A stretch of 64,000 nucleotides of DNA. Source: Bosea sp. 685. GTDB taxonomy: Bacteria > Pseudomonadota > Alphaproteobacteria > Rhizobiales > Beijerinckiaceae. A program made the translations under genes and the position numbers. The notes below the pieces were generated by a model, which saw only the letters and a list, made by a program, of their open reading frames with translations, did not search any database and was not told where the DNA came from. Positions 1 to 8,005 of this stretch are shown here, piece after piece (the stretch's first letter is position 1; every line of letters begins with the position of its first letter). The stretch spans positions 434,001 through 498,000 of the forward strand of contig NZ_CP134779.1 of the NCBI RefSeq assembly GCF_031884435.1. Direction: 5' to 3'.

Positions 1-22
1 TCAAAACAGACTCCGAGGAGCC

Positions 23-50
23 AATCCCATGAAAGTAATCCCATGAAAGT
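23..50 (+). repeat. 14-bp perfect tandem duplication over the flgG start codon
   Basis: Positions 23-36 and 37-50 are two identical copies of AATCCCATGAAAGT. Each copy contains an ATG. The Shine-Dalgarno-like GAGGAG at 15-20 is correctly spaced (8 nt) for the first ATG at 29 but lies 22 nt from the second ATG at 43. The first ATG opens a five-codon frame (MKVIP) whose TGA at 44-46 overlaps the flgG ATG at 43-45, so ribosomes could reach flgG by termination and re-initiation. The duplication is seen directly; the coupling is inferred. Confidence 0.85.
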
Positions 51-831
51 CCTTGCCATCGCCGCGACGGGAATGAGCGCTCAACAGTTGAATGTTGAGG
101 TCATCGCCAACAACCTCGCCAATATCAACACGACCTCGTTCAAGCGTGCGCGGCCCGAATTCACCGATCTGCTCTACCAGACCGAACGCTCGCGCGGCGT
201 GCCCAATCGCGGCGGCGACGGCTCGATTCCGGAAGGCGCCTCGCTTGGTCTTGGTGTGCGCGCCGCGGCGATCCGCAACCTGCACATCCAGGGCGCGCTG
301 ACCCAGACCGGCAACAAGCTCGACCTCGCCATTGACGGCCGCGGCTGGTTCAAGGTCACGGCGCCCGAAGGCGAGACGCTCTACGCCCGCGCCGGAACCT
401 TCAACACCAATGCCGATGGCGACATCGTCACGGCCGATGGCTATCTGCTCGACCCCGTTATCCGTGTTCCGGCCGATGCGACCGACATCACGATCAACGA
501 ATCCGGGTTGGTGCTGGCCAAGATCCCGACCGAGGTCCAGCCGCGGCAGCTCGGCCAGATCACGCTGGTCAACTTCGCCAATGATGCTGGCCTGGAACCG
601 CTGGGCAGCAATCTCTACCGGGAGACCGTGGCCTCGGGCCAGCCGGTCGACGGCACGCCGGCCAGCACCAGCTTCGGCAAGCTGCGCCAGGGTTATCTCG
701 AGGCGTCCAATGTCGATCCCGTGAAGGAGATCACTGCGCTCATCGCGGCCCAGCGCTCCTATGAGATGAACGCCAAGGTGATCACCGCCGCCGACCAGAT
801 GGCCGGCACCGTCTCCACCGGCATCCGGTAA
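43..831 (+). CDS. flgG: flagellar basal-body distal rod protein FlgG
   Basis: FlgG polymerises into the distal rod that passes through the P and L rings. The 262-residue length is normal for the family. The N-terminal rod signature is clear ([20 protein letters not shown] near residues 8-27), and the C-terminal helix reads [19 protein letters not shown], the second conserved half of the flagellar rod/hook fold. It is the first gene of flgG-flgA-flgI, separated from flgA by 12 nt. The start at 43 gives the conserved N-terminus ([12 protein letters not shown]); an upstream ATG at 29 created by a tandem duplication encodes only a five-residue leader. Identification is secure. Confidence 0.97.
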   Translation: MKVLAIAATGMSAQQLNVEVIANNLANINTTSFKRARPEFTDLLYQTERSRGVPNRGGDGSIPEGASLGLGVRAAAIRNLHIQGALTQTGNKLDLAIDGRGWFKVTAPEGETLYARAGTFNTNADGDIVTADGYLLDPVIRVPADATDITINESGLVLAKIPTEVQPRQLGQITLVNFANDAGLEPLGSNLYRETVASGQPVDGTPASTSFGKLRQGYLEASNVDPVKEITALIAAQRSYEMNAKVITAADQMAGTVSTGIR

Positions 832-843
832 GGAAGCCCAGCC

Positions 844-1308
844 ATGACCCGAGTTCCGGCGCGATCATCGCTTCTGGCCGCCACCCTGTTCTGCCTGGGT
901 GCAAGCTGCGCGCAGGCGGCGCCCGGCGACATTATGCTGCCGGTGCCCGTCGTCACGCTTTATCCCGGCGACGTCATCACCGATTCCCATCTGATCGACC
1001 GCGCCTTCAGGCAGGCGATGCGGGTGTCGGTCGACAACCGCCTGGCGCTTGTCGGCAAGGTGGCGCGCCGCACCCTGCTGCCGGGCCAGCCGATCCCGAG
1101 CAATGCGGTGGACGATGCGAAGGTCGTGCGGCGCGGCGTGCCAACGCAGGTCATCTTCCGCGAGAGCGAGATGGTGATCACAGGCATCGTCGAGCCGCTG
1201 CAATCGGCTTCGGTCAACGAGATGGTGAAGGCGCGCAACCCCGATACCGGCCTGACGGTGATCGGCGTCGTCCAGGCCAACGGCACTATCCGCGTCGGAG
1301 GCGAATGA
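844..1308 (+). CDS. flgA: flagellar P-ring formation protein FlgA (SAF domain)
   Basis: FlgA is a periplasmic chaperone for P-ring assembly around the rod. The 154-residue product starts with a signal peptide (hydrophobic SSLLAATLFCLGASC followed by AQA-A). The rest is a SAF-type domain: VTLYPGDVITDSHL, then GKVARRTLLPGQPI, then a C-terminal region with VKARNPDTGLTVIGVVQANG. Its end overlaps the start of flgI by 4 nt (ATGA), so the two are probably translationally coupled. Confidence 0.93.
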   Translation: MTRVPARSSLLAATLFCLGASCAQAAPGDIMLPVPVVTLYPGDVITDSHLIDRAFRQAMRVSVDNRLALVGKVARRTLLPGQPIPSNAVDDAKVVRRGVPTQVIFRESEMVITGIVEPLQSASVNEMVKARNPDTGLTVIGVVQANGTIRVGGE

Positions 1309-2429
1309 TGGCGTTCCGGTCGAGATGCGTCGCCTTCCTCTGCGCGCTCATGATGGTAGCTCATGGCGCCACTCCCGCCTGGGCGACCGTCCGGATCAAG
1401 GATATCGCCGGGCTCCAGGGCGTGCGCGACAATCAGCTCGTGGGCTACGGCCTGGTGATCGGCCTGCAGGGCACGGGCGACAGCGTCCGCAATTCGCCCT
1501 TCACCGGCCAGGCGCTGCAATCCATGCTCGACCGGCTCGGCGTCAATGTCCGCAACAGCACGCTGCGCACCCGCAATGTCGCGGCGGTCATCGTGACGGC
1601 CGACCTGCCGCCCTTCGCCGGGCGCGGCAGCCGCATCGATGTCAGCGTCGCCTCGATGGGCGATGCGACCTCGCTGCTCGGCGGCACGCTCGTGGTGACC
1701 TCATTGCTCGCTGCCGACGGGCAGACCTATGCGCTGGCCCAGGGCCGGCTCAATGTCTCCGGCTTCTCGGTCCAGGGCGAGGCGGAGCGAGTGACGCAGG
1801 GCGTCGCCACGGCAGCGCGGATTCCGGGCGGCGCCTTGGTCGAGCGCCAGGTGGCCGACCAGCTCGCCAGCCTGCATGTCCTGTCGCTTGAATTGCGCAA
1901 CCCGGATTTCGCCACGGCCGAGCGGGTTGCGGGCGCGATCAACGCCTTCAGCCGCGAGCGCTACAAATCGACCGTCGCCTTCGCGCTCGACCACCGCACC
2001 ATCAGCCTGACACGGCCGGTCAATCTCTCGACCACCCGCTTCATCGCCGAGATCGAGCGCCTGACGCTGGAGCCGGATTCTCCCGCCCGCGTCGTTGTCG
2101 ACGAGCGCACCGGCACGGTCGTGATCGGCCGCGACGTCAAGATCTCCACCGTTGCCGTGACGCATGGCAATCTCACCGTCCGCGTCACCGAGACGCCGAC
2201 GGTGTCGCAGCCCGAGCCGCTGAGTAATGGCGAGACGGTCGTCGTGCCCCGGACCACGGTCACGGCGACGCAAGGGGGAACGGGCCGGCTCGCCATCATC
2301 AATGGAGCGAACCTGCATACGCTGATGCGGGGTCTCAACCAGATCGGGCTGAAGCCTGCCGGCATCATTGCGATCCTTCAGGCGATCAAGACCGCGGGCG
2401 CCCTGCAGGCAGATCTTGTCGTTCAATAG
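1305..2429 (+). CDS. flgI: flagellar P-ring protein FlgI
   Basis: FlgI forms the periplasmic P-ring bushing of the flagellar motor. The 374-residue product has a signal peptide ending near ATPAWA and the family hallmark RIKDIAGLQGVRDNQLVGYG immediately after it, then GLQGTGDSVRNSPFTGQALQ. The C-terminal motif NGANLHTLMRGLNQIGLKP is also typical of FlgI. It overlaps flgA by 4 nt. It is followed by a palindromic repeat and a strong intrinsic terminator, so transcription from flgG may end here. Confidence 0.97.
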   Translation: MMAFRSRCVAFLCALMMVAHGATPAWATVRIKDIAGLQGVRDNQLVGYGLVIGLQGTGDSVRNSPFTGQALQSMLDRLGVNVRNSTLRTRNVAAVIVTADLPPFAGRGSRIDVSVASMGDATSLLGGTLVVTSLLAADGQTYALAQGRLNVSGFSVQGEAERVTQGVATAARIPGGALVERQVADQLASLHVLSLELRNPDFATAERVAGAINAFSRERYKSTVAFALDHRTISLTRPVNLSTTRFIAEIERLTLEPDSPARVVVDERTGTVVIGRDVKISTVAVTHGNLTVRVTETPTVSQPEPLSNGETVVVPRTTVTATQGGTGRLAIINGANLHTLMRGLNQIGLKPAGIIAILQAIKTAGALQADLVVQ

Positions 2430-2446
2430 ATCTATTCCAGGGGTTG

Positions 2447-2497
2447 AGAGCATTGCTCCTGCGAAAAACCGGTACCCACTTTTTCGCGCAATGCTCT
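2447..2497. repeat. dispersed intergenic palindrome, family A (short form)
   Basis: The arms AGAGCATTGC (2447-2456) and GCAATGCTCT (2488-2497) are perfectly complementary. Inside them GCGAAAAA (2461-2468) pairs with TTTTTCGC (2480-2487), leaving a loop with the ACCGGTACCCACT core. Relatives occur near 7812, 35376, 43516, 51603, 53808, 54266 and 61197. It resembles palindromes widespread in Hyphomicrobiales intergenic DNA. Confidence 0.85.
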
Positions 2498-2520
2498 AGC
2501 TTCGCTACATGCTTGGGAAG

Positions 2521-2552
2521 CGCCGGGATCACTTGTTGATCCCGGCGTTTTT
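2521..2552 (+). terminator. intrinsic terminator after flgI
   Basis: A perfect 11-bp GC-rich stem (2521-2531 with 2537-2547) with a 5-nt loop CTTGT is followed directly by five T residues. It lies 92 nt after the flgI stop and 94 nt before the motE start, so it separates two blocks of flagellar genes that otherwise run in one direction. Confidence 0.85.
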
Positions 2553-2645
2553 CTTGGATTCTGCCGGCTCGCCTTCGTCGAGGTCAGCCCCGCGAAAGCA
2601 TCGCGCCCGATAATCTCATCATATCATTCAAGCGAGTTGCTCGTA

Positions 2646-3188
2646 ATGCTGCTGAGGAAGTCTCTGGGCGGTCCGTTGCTGTCAGTCGCCATCCTGGCGT
2701 CGGCCGGCATGCCGCTGGCCTCACAGGCGCAGACGCCGAGGACGACGCCACCCGCCGCGGCCTCGGGGACCTCCGACGCTGCGAATTTCTGCGCCAGCAT
2801 CCGCGATTCCGCGGCCGAGGCCCGTTTTGCATGGCAGGCCAATACTTTGAAGACGCTCGAAGCCAAGCTGACCGACACGCTCAAGAAGCTCGAGGAGCGC
2901 AAAGCCGAGCTCGAGGCCCTGACCGCCAAGCGCGATGCCGAAATCCAGCAGACCGAAACGCGCATCACCGAGATCTTCGCGCGAATGCGCCCCGAGGCGG
3001 CGGCGCTGCAGTTGGCAGCGATGGATGAGGCGATGGCCGTCTCGCTCCTGGGCAAGCTGCCGCCGCGCACGGCCAGCGCCGTGCTGAACGAAATGGAGGC
3101 CGCGCGCGCGGCCCAACTCGCCGAAGCCCTGGGCGGCCGCCGTGCGCCCGCCAACAGAACGCCAACAACCGGAGTCCAGACCCGATGA
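2646..3188 (+). CDS. motE: periplasmic MotE-like flagellar protein
   Basis: In Sinorhizobium, MotE is a periplasmic chaperone for MotC, which assists stator function. The 180-residue product has a signal peptide (LLSVAILASAGMPLASQAQ), then a long charged coiled coil (about residues 65-105, TLKKLEERKAELEALTAKRD) and the MgtE-N-like tail IFARMRPEAAALQLAAMDEA...LLGKLPPRTASAVLNEM. ATG at 2646 was preferred over TTG at 2637 because it places the signal peptide correctly. The stop overlaps flgH as ATGA. Its place between flgI and flgH is the standard alphaproteobacterial order and supports the name. Confidence 0.85.
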   Translation: MLLRKSLGGPLLSVAILASAGMPLASQAQTPRTTPPAAASGTSDAANFCASIRDSAAEARFAWQANTLKTLEAKLTDTLKKLEERKAELEALTAKRDAEIQQTETRITEIFARMRPEAAALQLAAMDEAMAVSLLGKLPPRTASAVLNEMEAARAAQLAEALGGRRAPANRTPTTGVQTR

Positions 3189-3889
3189 AGGCTCTCATCC
3201 TCGCGGCTTGTGCCGTCACGCTCGGCGGCTGCTCGCAAGATCTGGCCGAACTCAACCGCGAACCGCAATTGTCCCGCGTCGGCAGCGGCCTGTCGACGCC
3301 GCGCGAAGCGATTCCGGTCGGCCAGCAATCGGGCCGCCCGGTCGATGTCTCGTTCAACTCGATCTACACGCGCCATAGCGAGGATCTGTTCCGCGACACC
3401 CGGGCGATGAAGCTCGGCGACGTCGTCACGGTACGCATCTCGATCAAGGACAAAGCCAAGCTCGACAACAACTCAGACCGCTCGCGCAACTCGGTCGCCA
3501 AGTTCGGGCTCGATTTCCTCGCCGCCTTCGGCGGCAGTTCGAGCTCGGCCAACCTCAACTCGAATGTGAATTCCGAATCCTCGTCGCGCGGCAAGGGGCT
3601 GACCGACCGCTCCGAGGAGGTCGATCTCTCCGTCGCCGCCGTCGTCACGGAAATCCTGCCCAACGGCAATCTGATGATCAACGGCTCGCAGGAGGTGCGC
3701 GTGAACTACGACATGCGCGTCCTCAACATCGCCGGCATGGTGCGGCCGCGCGACATCACCGGCACGAATACGATCTCCTATGACAAGATCGCCGAGGCGC
3801 GGATTTCCTATGGCGGCCGCGGTCGCGGCATGGAGGTGCAGCAGCCGGGCTGGGGCCATCAGGTCTATGACCGGGTCATGCCGTTCTGA
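3185..3889 (+). CDS. flgH: flagellar L-ring lipoprotein FlgH
   Basis: FlgH forms the outer-membrane L ring. The N-terminus is a lipoprotein signal with lipobox L-G-G-C and the acylated cysteine at residue 16. The family motifs LFRDTRAMKLGDVVTVRISI and LPNGNLMINGSQEVRVNYD followed by VRPRDITGTNTISYDKIAEA are present. Length 234 residues is normal. The start overlaps the motE stop by 4 nt and the stop overlaps the fliL start (TGATG), suggesting a tightly coupled block. Confidence 0.97.
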   Translation: MKALILAACAVTLGGCSQDLAELNREPQLSRVGSGLSTPREAIPVGQQSGRPVDVSFNSIYTRHSEDLFRDTRAMKLGDVVTVRISIKDKAKLDNNSDRSRNSVAKFGLDFLAAFGGSSSSANLNSNVNSESSSRGKGLTDRSEEVDLSVAAVVTEILPNGNLMINGSQEVRVNYDMRVLNIAGMVRPRDITGTNTISYDKIAEARISYGGRGRGMEVQQPGWGHQVYDRVMPF

Positions 3890-4401
3890 TGGCCGCGCCC
3901 AAGCCCAAACTGCCGGCCGGCCGGAAACGCTCCAGACGCTCCCTGCCGGCGCTGCGGGCAGCAGTGCCGACCGTGCTGCTGACCCTGCTCGCGGCCGGCG
4001 CCGGCGCGCTTTGGGGCACCCGCGTCATCGGCACGGTCGAGACCACCGTGATGAAGCGGATGGAGGAGGCCTCGCCTCATCTCAGCGTCAATCCTGCGCT
4101 GGCCGGTGGCCTGGTGCTCAAGCGGCTCGCGCCGATCGTGACCAATCTCGCCGCACCGGCGAATGCCTGGGTGCGCATCGAGGCGGCGCTGGTGTTGGAA
4201 CAGAAGGCGGCGCTGAGCGCCGAGCCGCTGATCGGCGCCATCACCGAGGATATCCTGGCCTTCCTGCGCAGCGTCACGGCGCGGCAGATGGAGGGCGCCG
4301 CGGGTCTGCGAAATCTGCGCGAGGACCTCACAGAGCGGATCGCCGTGCGCTCGAAAGGCCTCGTCCGCGACATCATCATCGAAACCCTGGTCGTCCAGTG
4401 A
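3889..4401 (+). CDS. fliL: flagellar basal-body-associated protein FliL
   Basis: FliL is a single-pass inner-membrane protein at the stator-rotor interface. The 170-residue product has a basic N-terminus, one membrane span (about residues 25-45, VPTVLLTLLAAGAGALWGTR) and a periplasmic domain with the signature LAPIVTNLAAPANAWVRIEA and a C-terminal LTERIAVRSKGLVRDIIIE. It is divergent from enterobacterial FliL but matches the rhizobial form in length and position. It overlaps both neighbours (TGATG with flgH; GTGA with fliP). Confidence 0.9.
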   Translation: MAAPKPKLPAGRKRSRRSLPALRAAVPTVLLTLLAAGAGALWGTRVIGTVETTVMKRMEEASPHLSVNPALAGGLVLKRLAPIVTNLAAPANAWVRIEAALVLEQKAALSAEPLIGAITEDILAFLRSVTARQMEGAAGLRNLREDLTERIAVRSKGLVRDIIIETLVVQ

Positions 4402-5135
4402 TCAAGTCAGCCGCGACGCTCATTTTCCTGTTGGCCGGGGTCGCCACCGCCGGTGCCCAGTCGCTCGGGCTCGACGGGCTGTTGCCCCCGGGCGGGGCCT
4501 CGGCCTCCGGCCGTATCGTGCAGATCGTGGCGATGCTCACGATCCTTTCGGTCGCGCCCGGGCTGCTGATGATGGTGACGAGCTTCAGCCGCTTCGTGAT
4601 CGCCTTGTCGTTCCTGCGCTCGGGGCTCGGCCTGCAGAGCACGCCGGCCAATCTGATCCTGATCAGCCTGGCCCTGTTCATGACCTTTTTCGTGATGGCG
4701 CCGACCTTCGACAAGGCCTGGCAGAACGGCGTCCTGCCGCTGGTCGAGAACAAGATCGGCGAAGGCGAGGCCTATACCAAGATCACCGAGCCGTTTCGGG
4801 ATTTCATGCTGACGCAGACCCGCCCGGCCGATCTGCGCCTCTTCGCCGATATCGCACCGCAAAGCATCCGGCCGACCGACCCGACGCAGAGCGTTGATCT
4901 GCGGATCCTGATTCCGTCCTTCATGATCTCGGAATTGCGGCGCGCCTTCGAGATCGGCTTCCTGATCGCCCTGCCGTTCCTCGTCATCGACATGATCGTC
5001 GCGACGGTGGTGATGTCGATGGGCATGATGATGCTGCCGCCGACCGTGATCTCGCTGCCCCTGAAGGTGATCTTCTTCGTCCTGATCGACGGCTGGAATC
5101 TCCTGATCGGCGGATTGGTCAGATCGTTTTCCTAG
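4398..5135 (+). CDS. fliP: flagellar type III export gate protein FliP
   Basis: FliP forms the core of the flagellar export gate with FliQ and FliR. The start chosen is GTG at 4398, which overlaps the fliL stop as GTGA and gives 245 residues, the family's usual length. An N-terminal signal-like segment (LIFLLAGVATAGAQS) precedes conserved stretches: LTILSVAPGLLMMVTSFSRF, QNGVLPLVENKIGEGEAY and MDIMVATVVMSMGMMMLPP-like DMIVATVVMSMGMMMLPPT with SLPLKVIFFVLIDGW. Longer in-frame extensions upstream run through fliL and are not real. It closes the flagellar block. Confidence 0.96.
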   Translation: MIKSAATLIFLLAGVATAGAQSLGLDGLLPPGGASASGRIVQIVAMLTILSVAPGLLMMVTSFSRFVIALSFLRSGLGLQSTPANLILISLALFMTFFVMAPTFDKAWQNGVLPLVENKIGEGEAYTKITEPFRDFMLTQTRPADLRLFADIAPQSIRPTDPTQSVDLRILIPSFMISELRRAFEIGFLIALPFLVIDMIVATVVMSMGMMMLPPTVISLPLKVIFFVLIDGWNLLIGGLVRSFS

Positions 5136-5226
5136 GCAGCCGGGGGAGATGTCCGAGTTGTTCCGTGGCTGTCCAAATCAGATGACCGGCGCGTCATCGA
5201 AGCGCGCCCGTTCTGGAGTGAGGTGA

Positions 5227-5586
5227 ATGAAGATCCTGGCCATCGACGACACCAAGACCCTGCTCAGCCTGCTCTGCCTGACATTGCGCAATGCCGGCCA
5301 TGACGTGGCGGCGGCGGAGAATGGCGAGGAGGGCTTGGCGACCTTCGACAAGTTCAAGCCGGATCTGGTGATCACCGACCTCAACATGCCGTTGATGGAC
5401 GGTATCGAGTTCACCCGCGCCTGCCGGGCGAGGCCCGAGGGGCAGAACATCCCGATCATCATGCTGACCACCGAGAACGGCGCCGAGATCAAGGCGGAAG
5501 GCCGCCGCGCCGGCGCCAGCGCCTGGATGGTCAAGCCCTTCGAACCATCGACACTGCTCGGCATCGTCGCCCGCTATCAGGGCTGA
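5227..5586 (+). CDS. CheY-like single-domain response regulator
   Basis: A 119-residue stand-alone receiver domain. The acidic pair is D7-D8, the phospho-acceptor is D51 (ITDLNMPLMDGIEF), the switch Thr is T81/T82 (IIMLTTEN) and the conserved Lys is K103 (MVKPFEP). With no output domain it probably works by protein contact, as CheY does at the flagellar switch. It starts 91 nt after fliP on the same strand, which supports a chemotaxis or motility role, but the exact partner cannot be told from sequence. A GGAG-like site (TGGAGTGAGGTGA) lies just upstream of the start. Confidence 0.88.
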   Translation: MKILAIDDTKTLLSLLCLTLRNAGHDVAAAENGEEGLATFDKFKPDLVITDLNMPLMDGIEFTRACRARPEGQNIPIIMLTTENGAEIKAEGRRAGASAWMVKPFEPSTLLGIVARYQG

Positions 5587-5635
5587 GGGCGAGAACAGGG
5601 GCGTCGATGGCGGGGCTTGCGTCGGCAGTCGCCCG

Positions 5636-5815
5636 TCAAAGCCAATCCGACCAGCAGTCCTGATGGCTCTCCCAGCGCTCGACCGCTTCAAGCAAGGCGA
5701 GGAGCTCGGCCTCCTCGCGCGAGCCCGGCGAGGCATGCGCGATCTCGTCGATCCGCTGTGTGGCGCGTTCGTGGTCGTCTTCGGTGTGAATGCGCACGCG
5801 TTGCTGCAAGGTCAT
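5636..5815 (-). CDS. short HigA-N-terminus-like protein lacking a DNA-binding domain
   Basis: A 59-residue acidic protein. Start ATG at 5815 has GGAG six nt upstream on the minus strand; an in-frame ATG at 5842 is less well placed. The body (IHTEDDHERATQRIDEIAHA, then PGSREEAELLALLEAVERWE) resembles the N-terminal helical half of HigA-type antitoxins, which normally continue into a helix-turn-helix of about 50 residues. Here a stop follows after SDWL and only about 50 nt remain before the convergent CheY-like gene, so the helix-turn-helix is absent and no toxin gene is adjacent. It may be a remnant or a small protein in its own right. Confidence 0.6.
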   Translation of the reverse strand: MTLQQRVRIHTEDDHERATQRIDEIAHASPGSREEAELLALLEAVERWESHQDCWSDWL

Positions 5816-6012
5816 CGGCAACTCCACTGATCGCGGGCTCATAGCCTGCGTTCGATGTCAGTTTCACGAAGACGATGACGTGCAAAAAGGATGCCGGCGG
5901 ATTCTCCTGGATGCGCGCAGAACTGCGCCATCCAGCTCGCATGGACCGTCGCTGCGGCGGCGCGCTCGTGCGAATCGAGGCTCCGATTTTCGCGCCGCTT
6001 CCGGCTCAAAGC
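5816..6012. other. intergenic stretch without a recognised gene
   Basis: Between the short antitoxin-like gene and the tRNA terminator nothing with a convincing start, ribosome-binding site and family resemblance is seen on either strand. It presumably holds the promoter of the minus-strand small gene. Confidence 0.4.
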
Positions 6013-6043
6013 AAAAAGGCCGCCCTTTCGAGGCGGCCTTTTG
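6013..6043 (-). terminator. intrinsic terminator of tRNA-Val
   Basis: An 11-bp stem (AAAAGGCCGCC 6014-6024 with GGCGGCCTTTT 6032-6042) gives a GC-rich hairpin followed by a T run on the minus strand. It lies 25 nt downstream of the tRNA 3' end. Confidence 0.85.
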
Positions 6044-6067
6044 TCCCTGTATCTCAAGGGCTTCATA

Positions 6068-6142
<75 letters not shown>

Positions 6143-6270
6143 GTCTGCCGCGTCGGGATACGTCGCGGCCGCCGGAACAGGGTGTCACCGTTGCCGGCTG
6201 ACCATGTTGCGAGGTGTGCGGCTATAGCGGCTCATGCGGCGCCTTGCAAGCCGCTTGAGCTGCAAAAGCG

Positions 6271-6630
6271 TCAAGCCGCCAGAAGCTTTTCGACCTCGCT
6301 GACGAGCTCGCGCAGATGGAAGGGCTTGGACAGCACCTTGGCATCCTTGGGCGTCTGCGAATCGGGGTTCAAGGCGACTGCCGCGAAGCCCGTGATGAAC
6401 ATCACCTTGATATCGGGATCGAGCTCGGTGGCGCGCCGCGCCAATTCGATGCCGTCCATCTCCGGCATCACGATGTCGGTCAGGAGCAGCTCGAAGGGCT
6501 CTTCGCGCAGGCGGTTATAGGCCGAGAGGCCGTTGTCGAACGAGGCCACGTCATAGCCCGCATTCTGCAAGGCCTTGACCAGGAAGCGGCGCATGTCGTT
6601 GTCGTCTTCAGCGAGAAGTATCTTCGTCAT
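6271..6630 (-). CDS. cpdR: response regulator CpdR
   Basis: CpdR is a single-domain receiver that, when unphosphorylated, brings ClpXP protease to substrates and so controls cell-cycle proteolysis; it receives phosphate through the CckA-ChpT relay. The 119-residue product carries the acidic pair D9-D10, phospho-acceptor D52 (TDIVMPEMDGIEL) and the highly conserved CpdR stretches KVMFITGFAAVALNP and KDAKVLSKPFHLRELV. The start at 6630 gives the canonical N-terminus MTKILLAEDD; an upstream extension is not conserved. CckA and ChpT are not in the window. Confidence 0.95.
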   Translation of the reverse strand: MTKILLAEDDNDMRRFLVKALQNAGYDVASFDNGLSAYNRLREEPFELLLTDIVMPEMDGIELARRATELDPDIKVMFITGFAAVALNPDSQTPKDAKVLSKPFHLRELVSEVEKLLAA

Positions 6631-6891
6631 GGGCCTGCTATGTCCGTCCCGAAAGGCCTGTCTCAGGATGAAGGCCGCCGGGCGCGGCGGTTTCCATCCG
6701 GTCGTAGTGTCTGGCGCCTGCGCCATATCCCGGGCCGGCGAGCAGCCGGGTTAGCCGGCCGGCTGCAGGCTTGGAACCATGTACTTCTATAAGGCATGCG
6801 CATGGTAAACAACGCGTGAATCCGGTCTTGGTTAAACAGCCGCGCGGGTAATGCTTCTACCGCGCCGTTTTGTGTGCTTCAGTTCGGCGAC

Positions 6892-7812
6892 ATGAGCTCT
6901 CCAACCGCCTTCTTCAAAGCCGATCCCGAGGATGTCGTCGCCGAGATCGAGCGGCCCTTCACGCTGCATCAGCCGGCGCTGCAGGTCGTGCCCGTGGTGG
7001 TCGACGTGCCCCACGCTGGGCGGCGCTATCCCAAGGCCTTCGTCGAGGGCGCGCGATTGCCGCTGCGCAGCCTGCGCCGCTCCGAGGACGCCTATATCGA
7101 CCTGCTCTTCGCCCAGGCCGTGGCGCTTGGAGCTCCGCTGCTGGTCGCCGAGTTCCCGCGCGCCTTTCTCGACGTCAATCGCGAGCCCTATGAGCTCGAT
7201 CCGCGCATGTTCGACGGCCGTTTGCCGGCCTTCGCCAATACGCGCTCGATGCGGGTCGCGGGTGGGCTCGGCACGATTCCGCGAATCGTCGGCGATGCGC
7301 ATGAGATCTATTTCGGCCGCATCCCGGTCGAGGAGGGGCTGGCGCGGATCGATGCGCTCTACCGGCCCTATCACGCCGGCTTGCGCAGTCTGATCCAGCG
7401 CACGCATGGCGCCTTCGGCACCTGCATCCTGGTCGATGCCCATTCGATGCCGTCGAGCGGGCTCGATCGCGACGGGCTCGCCAAGGCCGACGTCATCCTG
7501 GGCGATCGCTTCGGCACCAGCGCCTCGGGCTATATCGTCGACATCGCCGAGGAGGCCTTCCGGCGGCTGGGCCTGAGCGTTACGCGCAATCGGCCTTATG
7601 CCGGGGGCTTCATCACCGAGCATTACGGCGCGCCGACCTCGGGCGTGCACGCGCTGCAGATCGAGGTCAACCGCGCGCTCTACATGAACGAGGCGACGCT
7701 GGAGCCGCATGCCGGCTTTGTGGAACTGGAGCGGGGCGTGACCGCGGCGATGGCGGATTGCTTCGCGCGCTGGAGCGGCTGGCTCGACGAATGGCGCGAG
7801 GCGGCCGAATAG
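6892..7812 (+). CDS. N-formylglutamate amidohydrolase family protein
   Basis: The family hydrolyses N-formyl-L-glutamate to formate and glutamate in one branch of histidine degradation; many members away from hut genes have unknown substrates. Conserved motifs are VVDVPHAGRRYP near the N-terminus, LLVAEFPRAFLDVNREPYEL, the metal/catalytic region CILVDAHSMPSSG, and VHALQIEVNRALYMNE near the C-terminus. ATG at 6892 (306 residues) was chosen over GTG at 6874. No hut genes are nearby, so the substrate is not certain. The stop TAG runs directly into a family A palindrome. Confidence 0.88.
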   Translation: MSSPTAFFKADPEDVVAEIERPFTLHQPALQVVPVVVDVPHAGRRYPKAFVEGARLPLRSLRRSEDAYIDLLFAQAVALGAPLLVAEFPRAFLDVNREPYELDPRMFDGRLPAFANTRSMRVAGGLGTIPRIVGDAHEIYFGRIPVEEGLARIDALYRPYHAGLRSLIQRTHGAFGTCILVDAHSMPSSGLDRDGLAKADVILGDRFGTSASGYIVDIAEEAFRRLGLSVTRNRPYAGGFITEHYGAPTSGVHALQIEVNRALYMNEATLEPHAGFVELERGVTAAMADCFARWSGWLDEWREAAE

Positions 7813-7860
7813 AGCATCGGCTCCGAAAAATGGGGCGCGGTTTTCGGAGCAGGCCGATGC
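7812..7860. repeat. dispersed intergenic palindrome, family A (short form)
   Basis: GCATCGGC (7814-7821) pairs with GCCGATGC (7853-7860), with an inner TCCGAAAA/TTTTCGGA stem. It begins at the stop codon of the preceding gene and may act as its transcript 3' end. Confidence 0.8.
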
Positions 7861-7906
7861 GAAATAAAAAATCGCCGACGGCCGGATTGCTTGCGGCCGC
7901 AACCCA

Positions 7907-8000
7907 GAAAAAAGGGCCGCACACTTGCGTGGCGGCCCAAGTCTAGGGAGGAAACGCCCAAGGAGGGCAACGAAGGCTTGAGGTGATCGCCCCTTCGCAC
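7907..8000 (-). ncRNA. mmgR: MmgR/suhB-family (alpha-r8) small RNA
   Basis: On the minus strand a well-formed promoter (CTTGCG at 8029-8034, 17-nt spacer, CATATT at 8006-8011) predicts a start near 8000. The transcript would be about 94 nt and ends in an intrinsic terminator (7-bp GGGCCGC/GCGGCCC stem at 7914-7938 and a T run at 7907-7913). Just before the terminator it carries GTTTCCTCCCT (7945-7955), matching the conserved UUUCCUCCCU unpaired motif of the alphaproteobacterial MmgR/suhB RNA family. The family was named for a location near suhB-like genes, and here the next gene is a SuhB-superfamily phosphatase. In Sinorhizobium MmgR limits PHB accumulation. Exact 5' end is uncertain. Confidence 0.75.
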
Positions 8001-8005
8001 TGCAC

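Noticed and set aside
3780..4397. Upstream in-frame extension of fliP
   Set aside because: It overlaps fliL out of frame; GTG 4398 gives the family length and GTGA coupling.
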